Shown here piece by piece: positions 32,103-37,697 of a stretch of DNA of 37,697 nt. The notes below the pieces were generated by a model. That model made no database searches, had not been told where the DNA came from, and worked only from the letters and a program-made list of their open reading frames with translations. Position numbers and translations under genes: made by a program. Source of the DNA: a virus; the IMG/VR virus record IMGVR_UViG_3300028925_003838, positions 1 to 37,697 of that record. The stretch is one strand, 5' to 3'. Position 1 is the stretch's first letter; each line of letters begins with the position of its first letter.

Positions 32103-32867
32103 TTAATTACATATTGGTTCAAATTGACAATACCTACATTCCCAATCTTCTATCGGAACATTCAATGAGCCTCTTGGTAAATCATCCTCACTTTCTACCA
32201 TATCTAAAGTTTGATTTAATGATTCCCAGTATTCAGCGGCATTGTCCATCCATACTCTATTGACACTTATAGACTTCATCATACTATCGTCTTTCTTATA
32301 GTAAACTAAATATAGTGATATGTTGTCATACTCTATATCCTCTTGCTCGACTATACCTAAAGCATAAGTTCCTAATTGCAACTCATACATTCGACTTGGC
32401 TTTGGTTCTCTGCTGGTACGACCAAACATCATCTTCCATTTCCAAGAGTGTGTAGTTTTAATATCTAATACAGACGCTGTACTTTCACTATCTAATACTA
32501 CAATATCAGCACTACCCATTACATTTAATGATTCAATAAGTATTGGATATTCTATTTGAAACTTTAGGTTATACTCTTGAAATAATACCTCTTCATTCTT
32601 ACTGGGTATATTTTTACTTTGATATAACTCTATTGCTTTCTGAATGTCTTCATGAACTATTGTACCGAGTCTAAGAAGTCTTTTACTCTTCTCATCCATA
32701 CCTTTGCCTTCATGTCCATTGATTGAATACCAATGTTTCTTAAAGCAATGTCCAGCTGCTGACGCTCTGTAATACTTGCCAGGATTCTTTTTGAGGTATG
32801 ACTTTTTATTGTCTGATTCTATATCTGTGAGATAATCGTTATATATCTCTTTAAGGTTTAAGTCCAA
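32103..32867 (-). CDS. Cas4/RecB-like PD-(D/E)xK exonuclease with Fe-S cluster motif
   Basis: The start is a TTG with an AAGGAAG site six bases upstream; no good ATG precedes it. The 254-residue product shows the RecB/Cas4 nuclease pattern: RASAAGHCFKKHWYS (Cys41), GTIVHED (His72), VMGSADIVVLD (Asp121), ASVLDIKTTHSWK (Asp135, Lys137), YELQLGTYAL (Gln164, Tyr168), and a C-terminal WECRYCQFEPICN (Cys244, Cys247, Cys253). With Cys41 the four cysteines fit a 4Fe-4S cluster. It probably resects DNA 5' to 3' to load the annealing protein encoded next to it. No CRISPR array or cas1/cas2 is present in the window, so it is not a CRISPR gene. Confidence 0.85.
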   Translation of the reverse strand: MDLNLKEIYNDYLTDIESDNKKSYLKKNPGKYYRASAAGHCFKKHWYSINGHEGKGMDEKSKRLLRLGTIVHEDIQKAIELYQSKNIPSKNEEVLFQEYNLKFQIEYPILIESLNVMGSADIVVLDSESTASVLDIKTTHSWKWKMMFGRTSREPKPSRMYELQLGTYALGIVEQEDIEYDNISLYLVYYKKDDSMMKSISVNRVWMDNAAEYWESLNQTLDMVESEDDLPRGSLNVPIEDWECRYCQFEPICN

Positions 32868-32925
32868 TTATATCTTCCTTTCTGGGTGTTTAATTTAATA
32901 ATTTGATTTCGCATTTCATAGTGTA

Positions 32926-33144
32926 TTAATGAATAGAACCATAAGAAGCTCCATTTTTCTGAGGTATTCTTTCATCAAACTTTATTCTACAAGTATCTAA
33001 TACTAATACCAATCTTTCTCCTTCAGCGTATGCATCAACAAGTTTATCTGGGTACTTATCTTTGATTTCTTTTGCTGATATTTTAGATAGTCTGTATCTT
33101 TCTGTTTCTTTATGTTTGTTGTCTTTAGGTTTATTATCTTTCAT
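32926..33144 (-). CDS. Small basic early protein
   Basis: A 72-residue protein with a Lys-rich N-terminus (NKPKDNKHKETERYRLSKIS) and a beta-like second half (DKLVDAYAEGERLVLVLDTC, RIKFDERIPQKNGASYG). It overlaps the upstream gene by four bases (ATGA). Unknown function; it is at the promoter-proximal end of the recombination genes. Confidence 0.6.
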   Translation of the reverse strand: MKDNKPKDNKHKETERYRLSKISAKEIKDKYPDKLVDAYAEGERLVLVLDTCRIKFDERIPQKNGASYGSIH

Positions 33145-33368
33145 TTAATTCCTCTTTCGTTTTGTTTAGTAATTGTGCTGTAATTAAAACTTTTCTCTAT
33201 CCAAGCATCATGAAATGTTTTATAATGCTTCATTATCTTTACCCATTGTTCTTGACTTAAATCTGTCTCAGCTCTCGCATCATTTATCTCTGTAAACATA
33301 TTATATTTACCACTCTTCTGAACTTTGACATATTGTTTAAATCCTTCTTCTGTTATTAATACTGACAT
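33141..33368 (-). CDS. Small early protein, unknown
   Basis: A 75-residue protein with helical sequence (TDLSQEQWVKIMKHYKTFHD) and a mixed N-terminus (SVLITEEGFKQYVKVQKSGK). It overlaps the upstream gene by one base. No motif is recognised. It may be one of several early host-takeover peptides. Confidence 0.6.
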   Translation of the reverse strand: MSVLITEEGFKQYVKVQKSGKYNMFTEINDARAETDLSQEQWVKIMKHYKTFHDAWIEKSFNYSTITKQNERGIK

Positions 33369-33730
33369 TATACATAGTTTCCTTTCATTACTGGTATTTC
33401 ACAAATTATTATTGTATTTCTTCCTAATCTTGGACATTCACCACTTATTATTCCACCATGACTTGCTATCATTAAGGCTACAATATGAGATGGAACATAT
33501 GGGTAAACAGAGTCTATATAATCTATATCTTCATCATCCTTTGATAAATCTTCAACATATTCTTTTATTAAATTATCTTCTCTATTAGGATAACCTAATT
33601 CTACTTCTGTATAAATAACACTACGACCATTTTCCTTTGGTAAACAGTAATATAACTCAGATGCTTGTATTGATACTTTAAATCCGTCAGCACATACTAC
33701 TGATTCTCTATGTTTTTGATGTTTTATCAT
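33368..33730 (-). CDS. First gene of the long leftward operon, unknown
   Basis: A 120-residue protein starting behind AAAGGAG. Sequence includes ESVVCADGFKVSIQASELYY, VIYTEVELGYPNREDN and a C-terminal VYPYVPSHIVALMIASHGGI, ISGECPRLGRN. The VPSHIVALMIASHGG segment looks like a conserved core or active-site helix, and Cys/His residues are present. No family was recognised. As the promoter-proximal gene of the early operon, it is a candidate host-takeover or regulatory protein. Confidence 0.65.
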   Translation of the reverse strand: MIKHQKHRESVVCADGFKVSIQASELYYCLPKENGRSVIYTEVELGYPNREDNLIKEYVEDLSKDDEDIDYIDSVYPYVPSHIVALMIASHGGIISGECPRLGRNTIIICEIPVMKGNYV

Positions 33731-33791
33731 TATTATCTCCTTTATTAAATTATAAGAGCAAGGTAGCTGCCACCGTTTGACTTTAGACGCT

Positions 33792-33830
33792 AAAACTATT
33801 TAATCGAACTCCCATTGAAGGGATAGTTTT
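33792..33830 (-). other. 5'-leader stem-loop of the early transcript
   Basis: AAAACTAT pairs perfectly with ATAGTTTT, and inside them CCC-TTCAAT-GGG forms a smaller hairpin. Relative to the -10 element at 33841-33846 the expected transcript start is at about 33834, so the stem would lie at the extreme 5' end of the early mRNA. A 5'-terminal stem-loop commonly protects phage mRNA from decay. The function is inferred from position. Confidence 0.45.
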
Positions 33831-33840
33831 ACTTGTCTTA

Positions 33841-33849
33841 TTATAGCAC
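33841..33849 (-). promoter_or_regulatory. Extended -10 promoter for the leftward early operon
   Basis: On the leftward strand the sequence TGCTATAAT is a consensus extended -10 element (TGnTATAAT). No convincing -35 hexamer lies 17 bases upstream (AATTTT), as is usual for extended -10 promoters read by a host sigma-70 holoenzyme. It sits about 110 bases before the first gene of the operon. Confidence 0.55.
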
Positions 33850-33902
33850 TTTAGCTCTTATTAAAATTATTACTACTAGTGCTTCAGGCTCCAATTACCT
33901 CT

Positions 33903-33954
33903 TGGATTAAGGTTTAGGATTCGAACCTAGTGTTGCAGCGAACCATACCTTTAA
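33903..33954 (-). ncRNA. tRNA-like fold without anticodon arm
   Basis: On the leftward strand a T-arm-like stem-loop (TAGG-TTCGAAT-CCTA, 33915-33929) is followed by ACCTTAA and then T-CCA. ACCTTAA can pair with TTAAAGGT located about 30 bases upstream, giving an acceptor-like stem with one bulge. A GG-containing loop replaces the D-arm, and there is no room for an anticodon arm. The result resembles a minimal tRNA-like domain, as at the 3' end of tmRNA or viral tRNA mimics, or a degenerate tRNA. An overlapping 9-bp inverted repeat (CTAGTGTTG/CAACACTAG, 33927-33979) is an alternative fold. Confidence 0.3.
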
Positions 33955-34056
33955 CATATATCTATGCTTACAACACTAGTAGTAAAGTTACTGAGCCATA
34001 TCAGGGCAGTCCAAAGCTTTCTAGAATTGCTATGCTTTACGGGCTATGACTCAGAT

Positions 34057-34167
34057 TTAATTATTACCAAACAATACCCATATAACTGTAACTACTCCTG
34101 CTACAAGAATAACACTAAAGAATGCAAAGAAGGTTGCTTCTATTATATGTTTTGTAAATTTATTCAT
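34057..34167 (-). CDS. 36-residue single-pass membrane peptide
   Basis: The frame encodes MNKFTKHIIEATFFAFFSVI, then LVAGVVTVIWVLFGNN. One membrane helix of about 22 residues follows a positively charged N-terminus, as in small phage membrane toxins or inhibitors. Its start overlaps the preceding tiny gene's stop by eight bases, which suggests coupled translation. Function unknown. Confidence 0.55.
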   Translation of the reverse strand: MNKFTKHIIEATFFAFFSVILVAGVVTVIWVLFGNN

Positions 34168-34252
34168 TGTCTATACTCTTCAATGCTAAGAAGAAGAAAT
34201 GTATAGCTGCTAATGCACAGGCTATCGCTGTTATGTCTAGTATTTGTATCAT
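34160..34252 (-). CDS. 30-residue single-pass membrane peptide
   Basis: The frame encodes MIQILDITAIACALAAIHFF followed by FLALKSIDNE, almost entirely one membrane helix. An AAAGGAA site lies about nine bases before the ATG. The overlap with the next tiny membrane-peptide gene makes both more credible. Such pairs might act as membrane-active early proteins, for example superinfection exclusion, but no homologue was recognised. Confidence 0.5.
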   Translation of the reverse strand: MIQILDITAIACALAAIHFFFLALKSIDNE

Positions 34253-34282
34253 TTTATTAGTTCCTTTTATTATTAAAAAATG

Positions 34283-34461
34283 TTAGCACTCAAGTTCGTC
34301 CTTCAATCACACTATGTTTTAGATAGTAACTCTGTAATCCAGAAGATGAACGTCAATCACTATTGTTCTATACTACTTAGATAGTAATCTATTCAGCGAT
34401 TAACTGAACTATCCTTTTGTATGTCTTAATAGCTTAAGATTGATATAAGTCTGAGTGCTAA
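34283..34461 (+). ncRNA. Multi-hairpin structured region closed by a 10-bp inverted repeat
   Basis: TTAGCACTCA (34283-34292) pairs perfectly with TGAGTGCTAA (34452-34461), and with G-U pairs the stem extends outward by about five more on the plus strand. Inside are GTTCGTC/GATGAAC (34294-34300 and 34345-34351), ACTAT-GTTTTAG-ATAGT, ACTA-CTTAGA-TAGT, TTCAG-CGATTAA-CTGAA and CTTAA-TAGC-TTAAG. Two halves share the words TCAATCAC and TTAGATAGTAA, a degenerate direct repeat. Whether this is a transcribed RNA, a repeat-bearing origin, or both cannot be told here; the G-U pattern mildly favours a rightward RNA. Confidence 0.4.
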
Positions 34462-34639
34462 TGTTTAAATTTTGTTTGTTATGTTTATTGACCATGTTAT
34501 TTAATAATTGTATCATACATATAGTTATTAGGGCTAAGAGTATGTTCATGTACTTATAGTAACTTTAGCATACAAATAACCCATATAACTATTGTTTCAC
34601 AGCTGTATCTCAATGAGTGGTGGCTGCTACTCTACCAAA

Positions 34640-34658
34640 GGTAAGCTTAATGCTTACC
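34640..34658 (-). terminator. Hairpin at the 3' end of the leftward 34647-34985 gene
   Basis: GGTAAGC-ATTAA-GCTTACC is a perfect 7-bp stem with a 5-base loop that contains the stop codon of the leftward gene. The following TTTGG is a poor U-run, so it may be a weak terminator or an attenuator, not a strong one. Confidence 0.45.
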
Positions 34659-34985
34659 CTTAGTTATCAGTTTAGTCTCTATCGCATCCAACCTCTGTGC
34701 TAATGTCTCTGCTATAGTGACATCAACCTCTACTTCTTTAGCTGGAGCTGCTTGTTGCATCTGAGCCATCATAAGTAATGTACCCATGTCTAATCCACCT
34801 TGTGCTAGACCAGCGAATGCGTTCATATCCTTGACTACGCTACTGGGATACACAGTCCTACCCTTTCTCGCTGATACTGCGAAATTATGTGTTAAGGTAG
34901 CCATCGCTACTGCTTTATTCTCAGCGTCACTAAACAGAGGTTTCTGGTTAGACATCTGCTCCATTATCATCTTTAGTATATCCAT
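34647..34985 (-). CDS. Small helical protein upstream of the early block
   Basis: The ATG at 34985 is preferred to a more upstream in-frame codon because an AAAGGAA site lies directly before it. The 112-residue product is helical (MDILKMIMEQMSNQKPLFSD, ENKAVAMATLTHNFAVSARK) with an Ala/Met-rich centre and a C-terminal coiled-coil helix (TIAETLAQRLDAIETKLITK). Its base composition appears less AT-rich than its neighbours, which may indicate later acquisition or high expression. It is the first leftward gene from the divergent control region. Function unknown. Confidence 0.65.
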   Translation of the reverse strand: MDILKMIMEQMSNQKPLFSDAENKAVAMATLTHNFAVSARKGRTVYPSSVVKDMNAFAGLAQGGLDMGTLLMMAQMQQAAPAKEVEVDVTIAETLAQRLDAIETKLITKGKH

Positions 34986-35045
34986 TACATTTCCTTTATT
35001 AATTAAACAATCAATCAACACTAAATCAAATCAAAAATAACTAAA

Positions 35046-35097
35046 ATCATAAAACACTAAACCCATTTATTGGGGGTGTATAGATAAATAACACCCC
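35046..35097. promoter_or_regulatory. Divergent control region with G/C-rich hairpin and repeats
   Basis: The gap 34986-35225 separates leftward and rightward genes. GGGGTGT-(11 nt)-ACACCCC (35073-35097) is a perfect 7-bp G/C-rich inverted repeat without a U-run, suggestive of an operator. Copies of AACACTAAA lie at 35017-35025 and 35053-35061. A TATGAT (leftward strand, 35046-35051) could be the -10 for the 34985 gene. Which repressor or activator binds is not known. Confidence 0.4.
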
Positions 35098-35119
35098 ATA
35101 ACATTTTGTAAAATATTTC

Positions 35120-35170
35120 TTGACAACACATGGTCATTTACTGTAGCTTATTGCACCTAGGTTGTTATAA
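35120..35170 (+). promoter_or_regulatory. Candidate promoter for the packaging genes
   Basis: A perfect TTGACA at 35120-35125 is followed after 18 bases by the weak TAGCTT. Alternatively, TTGCAC at 35151-35156 is followed by A/T-rich -10-like sequence. Downstream, to 35225, the DNA is almost pure A/T before the first rightward gene. Assignment is uncertain. Confidence 0.35.
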
Positions 35171-35225
35171 ATAATAATAATTACTAAATAATAGAGCGCT
35201 TGTATATATAAGAGAAAGAAAAAAA

Positions 35226-35435
35226 ATGGCAGATAAAATGAACTGGATAGATGCTTTACCGATAGATGTTCGTGAAGAGATTATCCATGATTTATCTGAA
35301 CGAGATACATCGGATTTAGTACCTTTAACAATCAATGCTAACGTATACTGGATTCCAGCTGAGGTGAACTTTCTAATTGAATCTTTAGGTCAAGGTGAGA
35401 TTAATGAATTGAATGGAGAAATAGTCACAAGCTAA
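35226..35435 (+). CDS. Small acidic protein preceding the small terminase
   Basis: A 69-residue protein behind an A-rich leader with AGAGAAAG. It contains DALPIDVREEIIHDLSERDT, SDLVPLTINANVYWIPAEVN and FLIESLGQGEINELNGEIV. The middle contains the short NVYWIPAEVNFLIESL, as in proteins that carry a conserved linear motif. It ends one base into the small-terminase ATG (TAATG). Function unknown; probably co-translated with the packaging genes. Confidence 0.65.
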   Translation: MADKMNWIDALPIDVREEIIHDLSERDTSDLVPLTINANVYWIPAEVNFLIESLGQGEINELNGEIVTS

Positions 35436-36226
35436 TGGAGTACCAAAAAATAAAAGGCAAGCGTCACTATGTATATGATGATATGGAAGAATTTAAGGCC
35501 GACCACCCAAATACAGAAGTAGGTGATTGGCGTGAATCCAAAGAAGGTGACTGGGTATTAAGTGATGATGATAGGATTGTACAGTTACTCAAGTCAAGTG
35601 GTATAAAGCATCCTAACGACAGAAAAAATTATAAGTTATCTAAAGGATATGTTCGTACTATTGTAGGTACATTTTTAAATAATAAAAAAACAAAGATGGA
35701 TACTGATTTTAGTAACCATCCTAATAGATATACATTCAGTACTAAAATAAAGAACACAAGTACTAGAGTAAAAGAACGTACTAATTTAACAAAGAATGAG
35801 CGTATATTCTCTGTGAACGTAGCAGGTGGTATGGGAGCGGTTAAGTCTTATATGGAGGCATACGAAGAGATAAATCCAGAGAAGGCTAGAAACAAAGCGA
35901 TTGTATTATTAAAACAGGAAAGAATTATGCAGGAAGTTGAAAGAAGTGTATTAGAAGTATCAAAGACATTAGGTCTAGACCATGAGTTTGTATTAAGGAA
36001 ACTAAAGTTATTAGCAGACCATAGTGAGGATGATAACATTATTTTACAATCAACTAAAGAGATTGGTAAGATTATAGGAACGACTGGAATTACAGTCAAA
36101 CATAAAGAAGTAGGAGTGTTCGGAGTGTTTCAGGGATTTAGTCCTGAACAACTTGAAAACATAGAAAGGCAAAAGATAGGTGATGGGAATGGTAGTAGAC
36201 AGATTGACGTTGGGTCAAACGATTGA
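35435..36226 (+). CDS. terS: Terminase small subunit-like protein (extended N-terminus)
   Basis: A 263-residue protein directly upstream of packaging genes. The central segment FSVNVAGGMGAVKSYMEAYE followed by KARNKAIVLLKQERIMQEVE and EVSKTLGLDHEFVLRKLKLL matches the DNA-binding and helical parts of small terminases (DNA-recognition helix pair, then an oligomerising helix). The C-terminal EIGKIIGTTGITVKHKEVGV and VFGVFQGFSPEQLENIE suit the segment that contacts the large subunit. The first 100 residues (KGYVRTIVGTFLNNKKTKMD) look like an extra DNA-binding domain and make it longer than usual. It would recognise the packaging site and load the large subunit. Confidence 0.75.
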   Translation: MEYQKIKGKRHYVYDDMEEFKADHPNTEVGDWRESKEGDWVLSDDDRIVQLLKSSGIKHPNDRKNYKLSKGYVRTIVGTFLNNKKTKMDTDFSNHPNRYTFSTKIKNTSTRVKERTNLTKNERIFSVNVAGGMGAVKSYMEAYEEINPEKARNKAIVLLKQERIMQEVERSVLEVSKTLGLDHEFVLRKLKLLADHSEDDNIILQSTKEIGKIIGTTGITVKHKEVGVFGVFQGFSPEQLENIERQKIGDGNGSRQIDVGSND

Positions 36227-36380
36227 AGCTTTAAAAAAGACTTCAGAAGGCTTGACTGAATTAGAAATAGAGTATCCTGATAATTATATTGTCAGAAAAA
36301 TAGTAACAATGAAACAGCTTGTTGACCATCTTGATGCGGGTGATATAGTATCAGATGAACAAGATTCTTATACAAATTAA
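36183..36380 (+). CDS. Small protein overlapping the small terminase end
   Basis: The frame from ATG 36183 (a further ATG at 36189) encodes a 65-residue acidic protein containing RLTLGQTIEALKKTSEGLTE and LEIEYPDNYIVRKIVTMKQL. It overlaps the terminase small-subunit gene by 44 bases in another frame. The sequence is well structured and helical, so it is likely a real gene. It could be a packaging accessory; no family recognised. Confidence 0.55.
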   Translation: MGMVVDRLTLGQTIEALKKTSEGLTELEIEYPDNYIVRKIVTMKQLVDHLDAGDIVSDEQDSYTN

Positions 36381-36439
36381 TATTCCGTATGCAATAAGTA
36401 CTACGGATTCAACCTGTAAATACATGGTGTTTAATAAAA

Positions 36440-36652
36440 ATGATAGCGACAAAAAGGAAAATGAAAAGAGAAGAATTAATAGAAAGAGTTAAGACTTTAG
36501 AAATTGTATTATCAAAAGTAATAAATTCTGAAAGAAATTTAGAATTGGTTGTAAATTACTATATTGAAATGAATAAAGACGAGAAAAAATTCCAAAAATT
36601 TTTAGATAAAAAAACGGAAGATGCAGACGCCTCCGAATCTCAATCTAAATAA
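36440..36652 (+). CDS. Small coiled-coil protein before the large terminase
   Basis: A 70-residue basic helical protein (KREELIERVKTLEIVLSKVI; ERNLELVVNYYIEMNKDEKK) ending in a Ser/Glu/Asp-rich tail. It overlaps the large terminase start by 32 bases. The coiled coil suggests an oligomeric packaging accessory or connector. No family recognised. Confidence 0.6.
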   Translation: MIATKRKMKREELIERVKTLEIVLSKVINSERNLELVVNYYIEMNKDEKKFQKFLDKKTEDADASESQSK

Positions 36653-37697
36653 TATAACTAAAGCTGAAGAAGTATTTGAATTAGCTAGTAAGGATTTAAT
36701 ATCATTCGGTAAATTGTTTCTGCCTGATGATTTTATGCGTAGTGAGACGCCGCCTTTTCATTATGAAGTAGCAGACAATATAGATGACCCTGAAGTAAAG
36801 CAACTTGCAATAATACTACCTAGAGGTCATGGTAAAACTGTATTAACCAAAGCATCTATATTGAAAGATTTCTTATTCTGCCCTCAAGATGATATGCATT
36901 TTTACGCTTGGGTATCGGCTACTCAAAAATTATCAGTAGGTAATATGGATTATATTAAATATCATCTTGAATATAATGATAAAATAAAATATTATTTTGG
37001 TTCGGTAAAAGGAAGTAAGTGGACAGAAGAAGACATAGAGCTAACCAATGGATGCAAGTTAATTAGTAAATCAAATGTTTCAGGTATTCGTGGTGGAGCT
37101 AAATTACATAAAAGATATGATTTAATAATATTGGATGATTTTGAACATGAAGCAAATACAATCACAAGAGACGCCAGAGACAAGAACGCTACTCTGGTCA
37201 CTGCTGTTGTCTATCCCGCTTTGGAGCCTCATACTGGTCGGTTGCGTGTTAATGGAACTCCAGTTCATCACGATTCTTTTATTAACAATTTACTTATTAA
37301 TCATAGTAGGGCTAAGAAGGCTAAAGCTGATTTTGCATGGAAAATAATAACATATAAAGCGATTACAAAAAACGGAAATGCACTGTGGACAAGTTTCTTT
37401 CCGAAAACAAAATTAGAAGAAAAGAAAAAGTTTTATTCAGATTCTGGAAAACCACAGAAATTTTATCAAGAATATATGATGGAGGTGCAAAGCCTTGAAG
37501 ACTCACTATGGACAAGAGAACATATTAAGTATTGGGAGGGACGCTATGAGTACGTTATGGAAGAAAGTCAAAACTATTTGGTCATCAATGGAGAAAAGTT
37601 TCCTGTTAATACCTTTGTTGGTTGTGACCCTGCCACAGATATTGATACTAAGGAGTCTGATTTTTCTGTTATCATGGCTATTGCGATTGACTCAGAA
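36621..37697 (+). CDS. terL: Terminase large subunit (3'-truncated by window edge)
   Basis: The frame opens at ATG 36621 and runs without a stop to the last base (359 codons visible). It has the packaging ATPase hallmarks: Walker A ILPRGHGKTV (K72), SNVSGIRGGAKLHKR (residues 151-165), Walker B YDLIILDDFE (D172, D173, E175) and the coupling-like RVNGTPVHHDSF. After a linker, TFVGCDPATDIDTKESDFSV starts the RNase H-like nuclease domain (first catalytic Asp336, in GCDPATD). The remaining nuclease residues lie outside the window. The enzyme translocates DNA into the prohead with ATP and cuts concatemers. Portal and capsid genes are expected beyond the right edge. Confidence 0.92.
   Translation, partial: MQTPPNLNLNNITKAEEVFELASKDLISFGKLFLPDDFMRSETPPFHYEVADNIDDPEVKQLAIILPRGHGKTVLTKASILKDFLFCPQDDMHFYAWVSATQKLSVGNMDYIKYHLEYNDKIKYYFGSVKGSKWTEEDIELTNGCKLISKSNVSGIRGGAKLHKRYDLIILDDFEHEANTITRDARDKNATLVTAVVYPALEPHTGRLRVNGTPVHHDSFINNLLINHSRAKKAKADFAWKIITYKAITKNGNALWTSFFPKTKLEEKKKFYSDSGKPQKFYQEYMMEVQSLEDSLWTREHIKYWEGRYEYVMEESQNYLVINGEKFPVNTFVGCDPATDIDTKESDFSVIMAIAIDSE

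Noticed and set aside
32103-32867. CRISPR-Cas system because of the Cas4-like nuclease
   Set aside because: No repeat-spacer array and no cas1/cas2 or effector genes are visible. The Cas4/RecB-type nuclease is common in phage recombination modules.
33919-33929. Ordinary complete tRNA around the T-loop motif
   Set aside because: No D-arm, anticodon arm or matching 5' acceptor stem lies at the proper distance; only a reduced tRNA-like fold is possible.
33964-34206. 80-codon rightward open frame in the structured region
   Set aside because: It is antisense to the two tiny membrane-peptide genes, has no ribosome binding site and is Cys/Tyr-rich in a way typical of shadow frames.
34409-34549. 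Possible 46-codon leftward frame beginning MNILLALITICMIQLLNNMV
   Set aside because: No ribosome binding site precedes it and its second half is polar and lies across an inverted-repeat arm. It is more likely non-coding.

Overview
The window is an AT-rich segment of a tailed double-stranded DNA phage (Caudoviricetes). No cellular housekeeping genes are seen. The host cannot be named from the sequence; clear AGGAG-type ribosome binding sites argue against a typical Bacteroidetes host, and the overall style resembles phages recovered from aquatic metagenomes. A tail hub followed by a stack of internal (ejection) proteins, with no tape measure, sheath or baseplate genes, suggests a short-tailed (podovirus-like) virion. 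The first gene (tail fibre) is open at the left edge and the last (large terminase) is open at the right edge. Portal, scaffold and major capsid genes are absent and would be expected in the missing arc between terminase and fibre.

Layout. (1) 1-4290, rightward: 3' end of a fibre built from 17-residue repeats with a self-cleaving S74 chaperone, fibre-adjacent small genes, two lipoprotein-like peptides, a redox-dead thioredoxin-fold protein and three holin-like membrane proteins. (2) 4293-5917, rightward: a run of tiny, mostly very basic proteins. (3) 5917-23054, rightward: a 906-residue tail-hub-like protein, then putative ejection proteins including a 3035-residue giant and a 939-residue partner. 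A hairpin at 23059-23076 separates this block from the convergent early block. (4) 23100-33730, leftward: early genes for replication, recombination and DNA modification (RuvC-like resolvase, DnaB-like helicase, zinc-ribbon exonuclease, Dam-type methylase, DUF932, SSB, Rad52-like annealing protein, Cas4/RecB-like Fe-S nuclease) interspersed with many small unknown proteins. (5) 33731-34646: a mostly non-coding, hairpin-rich region with a good extended -10 promoter, a tRNA-like fold and two overlapping tiny membrane-protein genes. (6) 34647-34985 leftward gene, divergent control region 34986-35225, then the rightward packaging genes (small terminase, two small genes, large terminase) to the window end.

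Most notable: the 3035-residue virion protein carries a D-x-D-x-D-K motif (D2159/D2161/D2163) in a context resembling the catalytic double-psi beta-barrel of multisubunit RNA polymerases, with a plausible first barrel about 380 residues upstream. This suggests a virion-delivered RNA polymerase of the broad YonO/crAss-gp66 type that could transcribe early genes after ejection. Also notable: a three-way-junction RNA candidate at 30076-30159, the structured 33.7-34.6 kb region, and several microproteins. No DNA polymerase and no recognisable endolysin were found in the window.
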